Shown piece after piece: positions 42,625 through 51,800 of a stretch of DNA of 64,000 nt. A model generated the notes under the pieces. The model made no database searches and was not told where the DNA came from. It saw only the letters and a list, made by a program, of their open reading frames with translations. A program made the translations under genes and the position numbers. Numbering within the stretch: position 1 is the stretch's first letter; the number at the start of each line of letters is the position of its first letter. This DNA is from Luteibacter sp. SG786. Lineage in GTDB: Bacteria > Pseudomonadota > Gammaproteobacteria > Xanthomonadales > Rhodanobacteraceae. The stretch covers positions 1,674,001 through 1,738,000 of the forward strand of contig NZ_JAAOYX010000001.1 of NCBI RefSeq assembly GCF_011759605.1. The letters are read 5' to 3'.

Positions 42625-43622
42625 AGCGCCGCTACCACGAGGAACACATCAACCACGAGCGCTGGGCGATCCCTTATGGGGATCTCATCACGCTGCTGCT
42701 TGCGTTGTTTGTGGTGATGTACGCGGTGTCGGCCGTGAACGAGTCCAAGTTTCGCGTCATGGCCCAGTCCATCAACGAGGCCTTCAACGGCACCGGCAAG
42801 GTGATCGAGCCGATCCGCGAGGCGACGCCCGCGGCGCAGGTGCCGCTGCCGAACCAGTCGCGCGCGCCGACGGCTGCGCCCATCGCCAAGATCGACGTGC
42901 CCATCCCCCCGCGCAACCTGCCGTTGCCCGGCCACGAAGGCGCAGCGCCCGTGCGGCAGGAAAGCGCCAGCATCAACACCGCCCCTGCGGCGAACACCTC
43001 CATCGGCAAGACGGAGGACGCCAGCCTCAGCCAGATTTCCGACGAAGTGCAGCGCGCGATGAAGCCGCTCATCGACAAAAGCCTGGTGAGCGTGCGACAG
43101 ACGCCCGACTGGCTCGAGATCGAAGTGCGCACGGACATCCTGTTCCCCGTTGGCGTCGCGAAGCTGCAGGCGCCTGCGGAAGACGTACTGCGCAAGCTCG
43201 CCGGCATCCTCGCGCCGTTTCCGAACGCCATGCGTATCGAGGGCTACACCGACAACACGCCCATCGCCACGACCACCTTCCCGTCCAATTGGGAACTGTC
43301 GGCCGCCCGTGCGGCCACCGTGGCGCGGCTGCTTACGCTGAGCGGTGTCGACCCGCACCGCGTGGGCATCATCGGTTGGGGCGAGTTCCGCCCCACCGCG
43401 AACAACGCTACCGAAGACGGGCGCAACCGGAATCGCCGGGTGCTCATCGTGGTGATGAGCGACAAGGCGGCACCCGCCCGTTTCTACAGCGACGCCGACC
43501 GCGTCGACCTGGCGGCGAAGCCTGCCGCGCCGGCCTCGGCAACGCAGGCCGACGCCAGCCGGGGCACGGCAGCACCGACGGCCGGGGCAGCCCGTTTCGC
43601 GCCCACCGCGGAGGCTCGCTGA
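42621..43622 (+). CDS. motD: MotD, MotB-type stator subunit
   Basis: 333 residues from the GTG overlapping the motC stop. The proton-binding Asp21 precedes the single membrane helix (IPYGDLITLLLALFVVMYAV). After a Pro-rich linker, the OmpA-like peptidoglycan-binding domain covers about 155-280 (ILFPVGVAKLQAPAEDVLRK, RIEGYTDNTPIATTTFPSNW, ELSAARAATVARLL, RNRNRRVLIVVM). It anchors the stator to the cell wall. The open frame continues upstream into motC and is a shadow there. Confidence 0.95.
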   Translation: MKRRYHEEHINHERWAIPYGDLITLLLALFVVMYAVSAVNESKFRVMAQSINEAFNGTGKVIEPIREATPAAQVPLPNQSRAPTAAPIAKIDVPIPPRNLPLPGHEGAAPVRQESASINTAPAANTSIGKTEDASLSQISDEVQRAMKPLIDKSLVSVRQTPDWLEIEVRTDILFPVGVAKLQAPAEDVLRKLAGILAPFPNAMRIEGYTDNTPIATTTFPSNWELSAARAATVARLLTLSGVDPHRVGIIGWGEFRPTANNATEDGRNRNRRVLIVVMSDKAAPARFYSDADRVDLAAKPAAPASATQADASRGTAAPTAGAARFAPTAEAR

Positions 43623-44410
43623 TGCGCGTCTGGGCGGTTTCCAACCAGAAGGGCGGTGTGGGCAAGACGACGACCACGGTGGCGCTCGGCAGCCTGCTTG
43701 CCCAGGCCGGCCGACGGACCCTGCTCATCGACATGGATCCACACGCCTCGCTGTCCGGCTATGTCGGCGTCGAAGGCGGCGCGCACGGCAGCGTCTACGA
43801 TCTTTTCGGCGTGGGCGGAAATCCCCTGCCGGTGCGCACGCTCGTGCATGCCACCCAATGGGACGGCCTCAGCGTGCTTCCGGCGTCGGCGGCGATGATC
43901 ACGCTGGATCGTCAACTCGGCACCCGGCCCGGCATGGGTCTGGTACTGAGCCAGGCGCTCGCGGAACTCGCACCCGATTTCGACCATGTGCTGCTCGACT
44001 GTCCACCGACGCTCGGGGTGCTGATGGTCAACGCCCTGGCGGCCAGCGACCGGCTGCTCGTGCCCACGCAGACGGAGGCGCTGGCCCTCGCCGGTCTGGA
44101 GCGCATGTTGCGCAGCCTGTCCATGATCGAGCGGTCGCGCGGCAAACCGTTGCCGCGCACGATCGTGCCGACGCTGTACGACGCGCGCACGCACGCCTCC
44201 CGCGCGTGCCTGGCGCAATTGCGCGAGCAATACGGCGACGACGTGAGCCAGGCTGTCATTCCCACCGACACGCAGATTCGCGAAGCGAGCGCCGCGGGCG
44301 TTCCCCTCGCATCCTGGCCCGCCGCTCGCCGCGGTGGGCTTGCGTATCGCCAGTTGCTGGACGAACTGCTGGCACTGCCCGTCGCTTCGGTGACGGACGC
44401 AGCGGCGTGA
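43622..44410 (+). CDS. parC: ParC, ParA-like ATPase for chemotaxis array placement
   Basis: 262 residues from the ATG overlapping the motD stop. Deviant Walker A NQKGGVGKTTTT at about 8-19, LLIDMDPHASLSGYVG, and Walker B VLLDCPPTLGVLMVNALAAS. The family (ParC of Vibrio, PA1462 type in Pseudomonas) places chemosensory arrays at the old pole. No DNA-binding or ParB partner is nearby, which fits a protein-cargo ParA. Gene order matches Pseudomonas. Confidence 0.9.
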   Translation: MRVWAVSNQKGGVGKTTTTVALGSLLAQAGRRTLLIDMDPHASLSGYVGVEGGAHGSVYDLFGVGGNPLPVRTLVHATQWDGLSVLPASAAMITLDRQLGTRPGMGLVLSQALAELAPDFDHVLLDCPPTLGVLMVNALAASDRLLVPTQTEALALAGLERMLRSLSMIERSRGKPLPRTIVPTLYDARTHASRACLAQLREQYGDDVSQAVIPTDTQIREASAAGVPLASWPAARRGGLAYRQLLDELLALPVASVTDAAA

Positions 44411-44985
44411 TGCGTGCCATGCAAGACGCCGAACAGATCGTCGCCGACTACCTTGCCGAACTGCTGACGCCAGCGGCGGTCCCGGCCGCGAAGGTGCCGG
44501 CCGCCGAGGTTACCGTGGTGGCCTTCCAGCCCTGGCGTAACGCGCCCGCCCCGGTCCCGGTGCGCGATGCGGCGTGCCGCTACCTGCTGTGCGTGGCAGC
44601 GGGCGTGAAGCTGGCGGTGCCGATGGCCGACGTGACGCACGTGATACCGATGCCGCCACTCAGCCCGCCGAATTCCAGCAATCCCATCTGTCTGGGGCGC
44701 TGGCGGCATCCTGGCGGCGAGGCGCGTGTCGCCGACCTCGCAGCGATCCTCTCGCCCGACCTCAGCGGTTCGCCGGTGATGACCCTGGTGATCCTGCGCG
44801 ATCGCACCTGGGCACTGGCCTGCGTGGTCGACGAAGAACCTGTCGAACTCCTCCCGGATGCGATCCAATGGCGCCTCGGCGCCACGACACGCCCGTGGCT
44901 GGCCGGCATGTCCCCCGAACCCAAGTGCGGCGTGGTCGACACCACGGCGCTGATCGAATGGCTGGAAAAGGAGCTGGGCCCATGA
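44410..44985 (+). CDS. parP: ParP-like CheW-domain protein
   Basis: 191 residues from the ATG overlapping the parC stop. A helical N-terminus (AEQIVADYLAELLTPAAVPA) and an Ala/Pro linker precede a divergent CheW domain (about 55-190: RYLLCVAAGVKLAVPMADVT, ICLGRWRHPGGEARVADLAA, ALACVVDEEPVELLPDAIQW). In Vibrio, ParP tethers CheA and receptors to ParC through such a domain. Position between parC and cheW supports this. Confidence 0.82.
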   Translation: MRAMQDAEQIVADYLAELLTPAAVPAAKVPAAEVTVVAFQPWRNAPAPVPVRDAACRYLLCVAAGVKLAVPMADVTHVIPMPPLSPPNSSNPICLGRWRHPGGEARVADLAAILSPDLSGSPVMTLVILRDRTWALACVVDEEPVELLPDAIQWRLGATTRPWLAGMSPEPKCGVVDTTALIEWLEKELGP

Positions 44986-45431
44986 CCCCAACCCAACTCG
45001 AGGGCCAGGGCGCCTGGCTCGGCTTCTCCCTGAAGGGACAGCGCTATGCGGTGTCGCTGGGCAGCGTGCGCGAAGTGATCCGCCCCGGCGACATCACCCC
45101 GGTTCCCGGTGCACCCGACGACGTACTCGGCATCGTGAACCTGCGCGGCCAGATCGTGCCCGTTCTCGACGGCCGGCGCCGCTTCGGCCTGGATGGCGGC
45201 GCAGACGAAGGCGAGGAAGAGTCGCGCCGCGTCATCGTGTTCGACGACAACGGCAGCGTGGTCGGCATGCGCATCGACGTCATCGGCGACATGCTCACCT
45301 TCGATGCCGACGACGTGGCCCCACCGCCGCCGGGGCGCGCCGAGCGTCGCGACGATCCCGTCAGCGGCGTGATTACCCGCGACGACGGATTCATCGCGCT
45401 GGTGGACGTGCAGAAGCTCTGCCGGGCGTGA
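44982..45431 (+). CDS. cheW: CheW, receptor-kinase coupling protein
   Basis: 149 residues, a single CheW domain: WLGFSLKGQRYAVSLGSVRE, VIRPGDITPVPGAPDDVLGI, VNLRGQIVPVLDGRRRFGL. CheW links chemoreceptors to CheA P5. Start overlaps the parP stop (ATGA). A 6-base-pair hairpin (45422-45437) covers the stop codon. Confidence 0.95.
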   Translation: MTPTQLEGQGAWLGFSLKGQRYAVSLGSVREVIRPGDITPVPGAPDDVLGIVNLRGQIVPVLDGRRRFGLDGGADEGEEESRRVIVFDDNGSVVGMRIDVIGDMLTFDADDVAPPPPGRAERRDDPVSGVITRDDGFIALVDVQKLCRA

Positions 45432-45451
45432 GCCCGGTGGCCGCCGACTCT

Positions 45452-45481
45452 GCCGGCGATCCCGGAGCGGGCAATCTTGCC
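45452..45481. repeat. REP-like remnant after cheW
   Basis: GCCGGCGATCCCGGAGCGGG followed by CAATCTTGCC resembles the inner part of the 27631 element (GGCGATCCCGCGGCAGCGGG then CAACTTTGC). The outer GTGGGAGCC part is missing. A decayed copy. Confidence 0.5.
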
Positions 45482-45534
45482 CCTCCCGCACAACACCGCT
45501 ACCGTTCGACACGACATCTTCGGAGCCCTGCCGC

Positions 45535-45948
45535 ATGAACGCCGTCATCGGATACGTGCTGATCGCCCTCGCGATCCTCAACCTCGTCGGCCTGCTCCTC
45601 GTGTTCCGGAGGTTGGGCGGTGTAATCGCGCAGCCAACCCGTCCGCAGCCGGCGGCTCCCGTCGCCGAGGCTCCTGTGCCGATTGCGGGCGAGCTTGCCA
45701 TCCCCGCTGATGCCCTCGCCAACATGCTCCGCCGCCTGGAACACCGCCTCGGCGACATCGAGGACCAAGTGCGTCGGCAGCCCACAGTCAGCATGGCGAG
45801 TGAGCCCGGCGCCACCAGCGATCGCGCTCTCGCGCTGGCCCAACGGCTTGCACGGCAGGGCGCGAATCCGAAGGATATTGCTGAAACCTGCGGTATTTCC
45901 TTGACCGAGGCGGAGCTTCTGCATCGCCTGCATTCGAATAGCCACTAG
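45535..45948 (+). CDS. DUF2802 protein of the chemotaxis operon
   Basis: 137 residues. One N-terminal membrane segment (VIGYVLIALAILNLVGLLLV, about 4-23) with a short periplasmic start, a Pro/Ala linker, a helix (ALANMLRRLEHRLGDIEDQV) and a C-terminal helix-turn-helix-like part (ALAQRLARQGANPKDIAETC, then GISLTEAELLHRLH). The DUF2802 family sits after cheW in Pseudomonas (PA1465 type) and Vibrio. Its function is not known to me. Last gene of the flagellar locus. Confidence 0.8.
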   Translation: MNAVIGYVLIALAILNLVGLLLVFRRLGGVIAQPTRPQPAAPVAEAPVPIAGELAIPADALANMLRRLEHRLGDIEDQVRRQPTVSMASEPGATSDRALALAQRLARQGANPKDIAETCGISLTEAELLHRLHSNSH

Positions 45949-45988
45949 AACCCGCGCAGGTAGCGTGGAGCCGTGGAGTGGAGTCACG

Positions 45989-47506
45989 ATGTCAATCGAG
46001 GCAGCGGATGATCATTGGGCAGACGATGCGCTTGGGCGAAAGAGCCTAGCAACATATCTATCCCGGTCAATTTGCGGACAAGTTGATCGTCAGGCGAAGT
46101 TCGGGAAGGGTCTGACAATTTCCCTCGACGCAGAGTGGGGCGCCGGAAAAACTTTCTTTGTCTCACGGTGGCAGCAAGACCTAAGATTAGCAAATCATCC
46201 AGTCGTATATTTTGACGCCTGGGAGAATGATATTGGTGACGAAGCATCAGTCGCCGTGATGTCGGCTGTTCTCGCAACGCTTCGTGAGTGGAGTGCTCAA
46301 ATTCCACTGGCTGACAAAGCTCGAGATGCTATCTCCAAGATGACCAGGGATGCTACAAAGAAACTGCGTCGAGCGATCGTTCCGGCGGCATCAGTCATAG
46401 CGAAAAGTGCCTTAAAGAAGGCAACAGGAATTGCCGTCGATGAACTCATTACAGCTTTTTCAGATGAGGGCGACGGCGAGCCCGCAAAAGTAGGTGAGGC
46501 AGATAACTCAGAAACTGACAAGGCGCTCGATAAGCTGTTCGAATTGAAGTTGAAGGAGCATCAGTCGCGTAAGAACGCGTTGCTCGATTTCCGATCAGCG
46601 ATGGAAAAGCTCCTTCGCGAAATATATGAGCATACGCATGCGGCGAGTCCGCTCTTCATTTTTGTCGATGAGCTTGATCGATGCAGGCCATCGTATGCGC
46701 TAAAGCTGTTGGAGGAGATCAAGCACATCTTTGGCGTGGCCGGTGTTGCTTTTGTAGTCTCCACGAATCTCGCTCAATTGCAGAGCGCGGTGCGTAGTCT
46801 ATACGGGAGTGATTTTGATGGCAGTGCCTATTTGAAGAGACTCTTCGATCGAGAATATGTTCTCCCTACTCCCGATAACCTACGCTACGCAGCAATCGCA
46901 ATCCCACACGACAGTGCCCTACGCGGTGTTCCCGCCCTGCACTGGCGGCCTGGGTCGCGAGTCACCGGCAGTCAGCTTGATCTGGATTGGGCAGTTGTCG
47001 CCGAAATGTTCGCACTGGATCTGAGGAGCCAGAAGCAGGTCGCTACACTCGCTGACGAGGTCGCACACTCTCTTTCTTCCAAGTACTCGCTTTTCGCATT
47101 CTGGCTGTTTTTCTTGTGCGCCCTATTCTTCAAGGATCGGCGATTCCTTGAAAAATGCCTTGCCGATGATCGGATGCCACATAGCACGTTTGAGGAGCAC
47201 TTGACAAAGCTCTTGCGTGCATCACCCAGGATAGAGTGGGATTACCGTAGCAGAGAGCAACCGTATGAGACAAACAAGCGAGCAATTACGATTGTCCGAT
47301 TTGCTCGTGAATGCTATGCGCTCAGCCGAGACTCAAGTGCGGAGTTTTATGAGAAGTTTAACGCTGATAAAAAGGAGTTCCCTGCGACGTTGATCGATCT
47401 ATTGATAGACCAAATAACGGCTTCTTCAGGTGTCGCGGGAACCTTTTCAGCCTATGGTTCGATCGTAAAGAATGCTGGCTACTATCTTGGCGATAGTACA
47501 GAGTAA
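45989..47506 (+). CDS. KAP-family P-loop NTPase, AT-rich and solitary
   Basis: 505 residues from the ATG with GGAG 10 bases upstream. Walker A AEWGAGKTF near 48-56, the KAP signature VVYFDAWEND at 72-81, and Walker B LFIFVDELDRCRPS at 222-235. The 140-residue stretch between Walker A and B is charged and has no membrane helix, unlike many KAP proteins. A hydrophobic segment is at about 365-381 (YSLFAFWLFFLCALFF). Base composition is clearly unlike its neighbours (one counted line, 47341-47400, is 42% GC; line 41041-41100 in cheA is 70%), so it was probably acquired. KAP proteins include the phage-exclusion protein PifA; a defence role here is only a guess. Confidence 0.85.
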   Translation: MSIEAADDHWADDALGRKSLATYLSRSICGQVDRQAKFGKGLTISLDAEWGAGKTFFVSRWQQDLRLANHPVVYFDAWENDIGDEASVAVMSAVLATLREWSAQIPLADKARDAISKMTRDATKKLRRAIVPAASVIAKSALKKATGIAVDELITAFSDEGDGEPAKVGEADNSETDKALDKLFELKLKEHQSRKNALLDFRSAMEKLLREIYEHTHAASPLFIFVDELDRCRPSYALKLLEEIKHIFGVAGVAFVVSTNLAQLQSAVRSLYGSDFDGSAYLKRLFDREYVLPTPDNLRYAAIAIPHDSALRGVPALHWRPGSRVTGSQLDLDWAVVAEMFALDLRSQKQVATLADEVAHSLSSKYSLFAFWLFFLCALFFKDRRFLEKCLADDRMPHSTFEEHLTKLLRASPRIEWDYRSREQPYETNKRAITIVRFARECYALSRDSSAEFYEKFNADKKEFPATLIDLLIDQITASSGVAGTFSAYGSIVKNAGYYLGDSTE

Positions 47507-47651
47507 TTGGGCGGCACGATTAGTCACGTCTGATCTCCCAATCTACCCCGACGGCTGCAAATTCGAGGTATAGCAGGGTCAGGTGGATGTCCCTTAATGT
47601 CGCTCGCTTGGTGTACGCTCTGTGTCTATGTTTCGCTTCTAGCGGTACCCC

Positions 47652-48188
47652 ATGGCACTCAAATCCACGGTCTTCAAGGCCGAGTTGCAGGTCAGCGACA
47701 TGGACCGGCATTACTACCAGTCGCACGCGTTGACCATCGCCCAGCATCCGTCGGAAACGGACGACCGGATGATGGTGCGGGTGCTCGCGTTCGCCTTGAA
47801 TGCCGACGATGCGCTCGTTTTCGGCAAGGGGCTCAGTTCCGACGACGAACCGGATCTCTGGCGCAAGGAGCTGACCGGCGAGGTCGATCTGTGGATCGAG
47901 ATCGGCCAGCCGGACGAGCAGCGCATCCGGCGTGCCGCCGGCCGCGCGAATCGGGTGATCGTCTACAGCTACAGCGGACGCAGCGCCGAGGTCTGGTGGA
48001 AGAAGACGGCAGCTGCCGTGGCCCGCACGAAGAACGTGTCCGTCATCGATATCGCACCTGCCACGGTCGAAGCCCTCGCGGCACTTACGCAACGCACGAT
48101 GCAGATCCAGTTCATGGTGCAGGATGGTCACGCCCAGGTGATCAGCGGCGAGACCATCGTTCCGGTGGAACTGACGACATTGGCCTAG
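47652..48188 (+). CDS. yaeQ: YaeQ family protein
   Basis: 178 residues, the usual length. Starts MALKSTVFKAELQVSDMDRH, with family motifs HYYQSHALTIAQHPSETDDR, ARVLAFAL-like (MMVRVLAFALNADD) and LTGEVDLWIEIGQPDEQRIR. Structures of this family show a PD-(D/E)XK nuclease-like fold, but the function is not settled. It is back to typical high-GC codon use after the KAP gene and converges with the next gene. Confidence 0.93.
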   Translation: MALKSTVFKAELQVSDMDRHYYQSHALTIAQHPSETDDRMMVRVLAFALNADDALVFGKGLSSDDEPDLWRKELTGEVDLWIEIGQPDEQRIRRAAGRANRVIVYSYSGRSAEVWWKKTAAAVARTKNVSVIDIAPATVEALAALTQRTMQIQFMVQDGHAQVISGETIVPVELTTLA

Positions 48189-48192
48189 CGGT

Positions 48193-48210
48193 GCAGCGCC
48201 GTCGCGCTGC
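48193..48210. terminator. Shared hairpin between converging genes
   Basis: Perfect stem GCAGCGC / GCGCTGC with loop CGTC in the 21-base gap between yaeQ and the channel gene. Symmetric, so it can act on both strands. No long T-run. Confidence 0.55.
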
Positions 48211-48851
48211 TATTCCGCTTCCGGCGCGGCCACCGGCTCGACCGAAACGGGCTTGGTCATGCGTGTGACCAGAAGCACGATCAGCGGCATGAGCATCAAG
48301 GGAAGGTTGCTGGGGCCAGGCCACCAGGCGGCCAGTATCCCGGAAAGCAGAGCCATGGCGGGCAGGGCGAGAGCCCGGCGGCGCAGAACGAGGATCATCT
48401 CCTCCGACACGCCTTCCTTGATGAAGGGTGGGCGGAGCACACGCTTCACGAGGCGATACTGGAGCAACCCGGCCACCAGCAAGGTGCCCGTGTAGAACCA
48501 TTCCGGCACGCGTTCCGTGGGGTGTTCGCTCATCAGCGCCGACGAGAACGGCATGAACGCGATGGCCATGAGCAGGAACAGGTTGGGCCACACGATGGCC
48601 GGATCGTAACGGCGAAGAAGCCCGAACACGCGGTGGTGGGCGGCCCAGAGCGCTCCCACGACAACGAAGCTCAGGATGAACCCCACAAAATGCGGCGTGA
48701 GGTTGAGAAGCGCCACCAACCAGGCCTCGTTGCTGCTGTCCGCGGGATGCGGCACGTGGATCTCGATCACCAGCAAGGTGATGGCGATGGCGAAAACGGC
48801 GTCCGAAAAAAAAGTCAGCCGTTCGAGCTGCTGGTCGTGCCCCTGCGACAT
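48210..48851 (-). CDS. TMEM175-family (DUF1211) potassium channel-like protein
   Basis: 213 residues with six membrane segments. The first carries the TMEM175 selectivity signature FFSDAVFAIAITLLVIEIHV at about 14-33. Others include HFVGFILSFVVVGALWAAHH and ALPAMALLSGILAAWWPG. Bacterial members form tetrameric K+-permeable channels with hydrophobic gates. Prokaryotic members have one six-helix repeat, as here. A ribosome site (AGGGGAGG on the minus strand) precedes the ATG. Confidence 0.88.
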   Translation of the reverse strand: MSQGHDQQLERLTFFSDAVFAIAITLLVIEIHVPHPADSSNEAWLVALLNLTPHFVGFILSFVVVGALWAAHHRVFGLLRRYDPAIVWPNLFLLMAIAFMPFSSALMSEHPTERVPEWFYTGTLLVAGLLQYRLVKRVLRPPFIKEGVSEEMILVLRRRALALPAMALLSGILAAWWPGPSNLPLMLMPLIVLLVTRMTKPVSVEPVAAPEAE

Positions 48852-48882
48852 CGTTGAACCTCCCCTGTAAGTCCCCGGCGAA

Positions 48883-51800
48883 TCATCGCTCCAACCGGTA
48901 ATTCAGGCTAGCCCGACTGAAGTCGGTGGCGTTCTGTGCCTCGAAGTTCCAGCGGCGGCTGAGGAGGTAGCGGAGGGTGATGACCTGGCCAGGATCGAAC
49001 AGACCGACGCCATAGCTCAGGTAAAGGCGTGGCGAAAGGTACTTGCCGACCGTGAATGCCGAGGTGCCGCCGAGGGCGTCGTTGTTGCTGACGCCGATGT
49101 CGTCCACGCCGATCTTCGAGCCCACGCTCTTTGCCAGGAGGTCGCCGGCGGCGGAGCCGAGTGCCTGCGCGGCGGCGCCCACCATGTTGCCTTCGCCGCC
49201 TTTCACCTGCGACAGGGGTTTGCCGGTGACGAGGTAAGAGAGGGCGTCGGATTGTTCCATCACCGGGTTGGAGAACACCGTGAGGATCGGGCGGCGCGCC
49301 GTGCCCGAGACGTAGAGGCCCACCTTCTGGCCTTCGTCGATGGTGGCATTCGGGTTGAGCGTACGCGCGGCGCGGATGTTGATGCCCGGGTTGTCGATGG
49401 GTGTGCTGGCAAACAACAGCTGACCCTGTTCGATGCGCAGGTCCTGTCCGTAGGCCTTGTATGTACCGTCGACGCCGATCTGTCCCTGGCCCGTGGTGGC
49501 GCGACCGGGACGCTCGCGTACGTCGAGCTGGCCGGTGATCCGGCCGTCGATGCCGAAGCCCACAAGGTGCACCTTGTTGCCCAGATCCACGCGGATGTCG
49601 GCGCTGATCGGTGCGGATTCCTCGGCGGCCTCGCGCTGTTTGTCGTCGACGACGACCACGTCGGGCGAGGCCCGGGTGGCGCCCGCGCCGGGCAGCTTCT
49701 CGACGTTGACATCGGCCATGTCGACGTCGAGCTTGCCGCCGATGGTCATGCCCTTGGCGTCCTGCATGATGGTGAGGTTCGGCGAAATCACGGCCTTCGC
49801 CGCGGGAATGTCCACCGCGGTGAACTTCGAACCCTCGATGCCCAGGCGCATCTGGGCGCCCGTGCCGAGAGCGGCGTTGCCCTTGATCGACAATGTGCCT
49901 TCGCCGGAACGAACGGTACCGGCGACGAGGTAGTTCTTAGCATCCGCGGTGTCGATGCTGATGCGGCCATCTTTCAGTTTCAGGCCGGCGCTGGGCACTT
50001 CGGCCGCGAAGCCGGCAACCACGGCCTGGCCGGTGACGGCGGGGGCGGCGACCGTGCCGCCAAGATTGAAGTTGGCGTCGAGCGCTCCCTTCACTTCGGC
50101 CAGTTCCGCCGTGAACAATTCGATGACCGACAGGTTCTTCAGGTGGAGCGACACGTTGCCACCCAGCGCCTGCTGCGCCCCGCTGACGGATACGTTGCCG
50201 TCGAGCGTGCCGCCATCGTTGAGCGACGCACGGAGCGTCACCCGCTGGTTTGCCGGTGAGAGTTGGGCGTTGGCCGAGAGGTTGTCATAGACGACCAGCG
50301 GGCGATCCATGCGGTCGGCATAAGCCACGGAGCCGTGCGCGGAGGTGATGTTGGCCTGGCCCGACAGGGCGCCTGCCGCCGTGCGCCGCACGCTGCCGTC
50401 GCCCTCGATGATGCCTTCCGCGCGCATGGGGCTGTTGGAGGCTTCGGCCACGGTCATCAGCAGTGCGAGGGGAACACGCCGCAGGCGATAGCTCGCGTCG
50501 AGATTGCCGGCCTTGTCCTGTTTGGCTGCCACGCAGAGAACAGGGTCGCCCGCGGTCAGGCAGAGGTCGCCGACGCTCAGGGCGCCGTCGTTCCAGGCGA
50601 GCTGGGAAGAATTCTGCAGGCGCCAGGGCGGAATGCCCTGGTAATCGATATCGAGTGCCGACAGGGTGCCGTTCCACGCGCCGTTCTTCATCGAACCGGA
50701 CAGGCGCAGGTCGGCGGACAGAGGTTGCCCTTTCGCGTCCACGCTCAACTGGTGCCGCTGCTCGTCGCCATTGGCGGCGATAACCACGCGATTGAACACA
50801 AGGCCGCCACTGACCACCCGGTTGCCCACCACATCGAGCTTGCCGCCGGGTGTGCTGATGTCGGGAATGTCCGCGTCGACCGTGAGCGCGTCGATCTTCT
50901 GGTCGGCGTAGACGATTGCGCTGCCCCGCAGGTTGGCTTTCACCGCCAGCTTCGGCAGGTTGCCTTTCGCTGTGATGTCGCCGGTCACGCGGCCGCCCGC
51001 ATCGGGCAGCCAGTCGCCCAGCGACGCGATGGCGAGTTTCAGCGTGGCGTCGTTCGATGTATCGCCGCGTGCGTCGAGGCGGATCGTGCTTCCACCGGAG
51101 GCGAGGTCGAGCTGGCCGTTGATCACCTCGTGCGGTTTCAGCGTGAGCTTGCCGCTGCCGCGCACGGGGCGCTGGCGCAGGTTGCCGTCGAGCTTGCGCA
51201 GGTCGAGCGTGCCGAGCGGCTCGTCGTGCTCCATGCGCCCCTCGGTGGTCAGGTCGATGTTCAGCGCGCCGTTCCAGTCGGCAAGCAACTGCCCGGGATC
51301 GAACTGGCTGCCCTTCACGTTCAGCGTCCACGCCAGCGCGGGTTGCAGGGTGAGGACACCTTCCGCGGCGAGGTTGCCCTTCGGCTGCTTCAGCTGCACG
51401 TTGTGCAGGGTGATGAGGTCGGGTTTGCCGTCGACGTCGAGGGCGAATTTGCCCGTCTTCCCGGGAGGACCGATGTCGACGTCGCCTTCGGCGTGGTAGG
51501 CCTCTGCGCTGCCCTTGAAGACGAGTTTTCCGGTGCTCGCGAGATCCTGCCCGGCGATATTCGCGGGAACGAGCACGTCCTTCCACGCGAGCGCGAGGTC
51601 GGCCGACACAGGTTGCGCCGCGATATCCACGGTGCCCTTCGCGGTGAGCGATCCCTTCACCTGGGGCGAGCCGACCGTGAGTTCGCGCAGGGTGAGGTGC
51701 TTGTATTCGTGGTCGAAGGCGGCATCGACGGGCGACAGACGCACACGGTAATCGTTGAGGTCGACGTTGCCCGACAGCCTGGCGCCGTAGCGATCGCCGC

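Noticed and set aside
41973-43622. 549-residue protein ending in MotD
   Set aside because: The first 216 codons are the wrong frame of motC. The GTG at 42621 gives the conserved MotD start.
43622-44410. Chromosome partition ParA, implying a nearby replication origin
   Set aside because: No parB, parS or dnaA-type features are nearby. The place between motD and a CheW-like gene fits the chemotaxis ParC family.
47507-47651. Attachment site or repeat marking the right edge of the KAP island
   Set aside because: I compared the bases on both sides (45949-45988 and 47507-47651) and found no convincing direct or inverted repeat.
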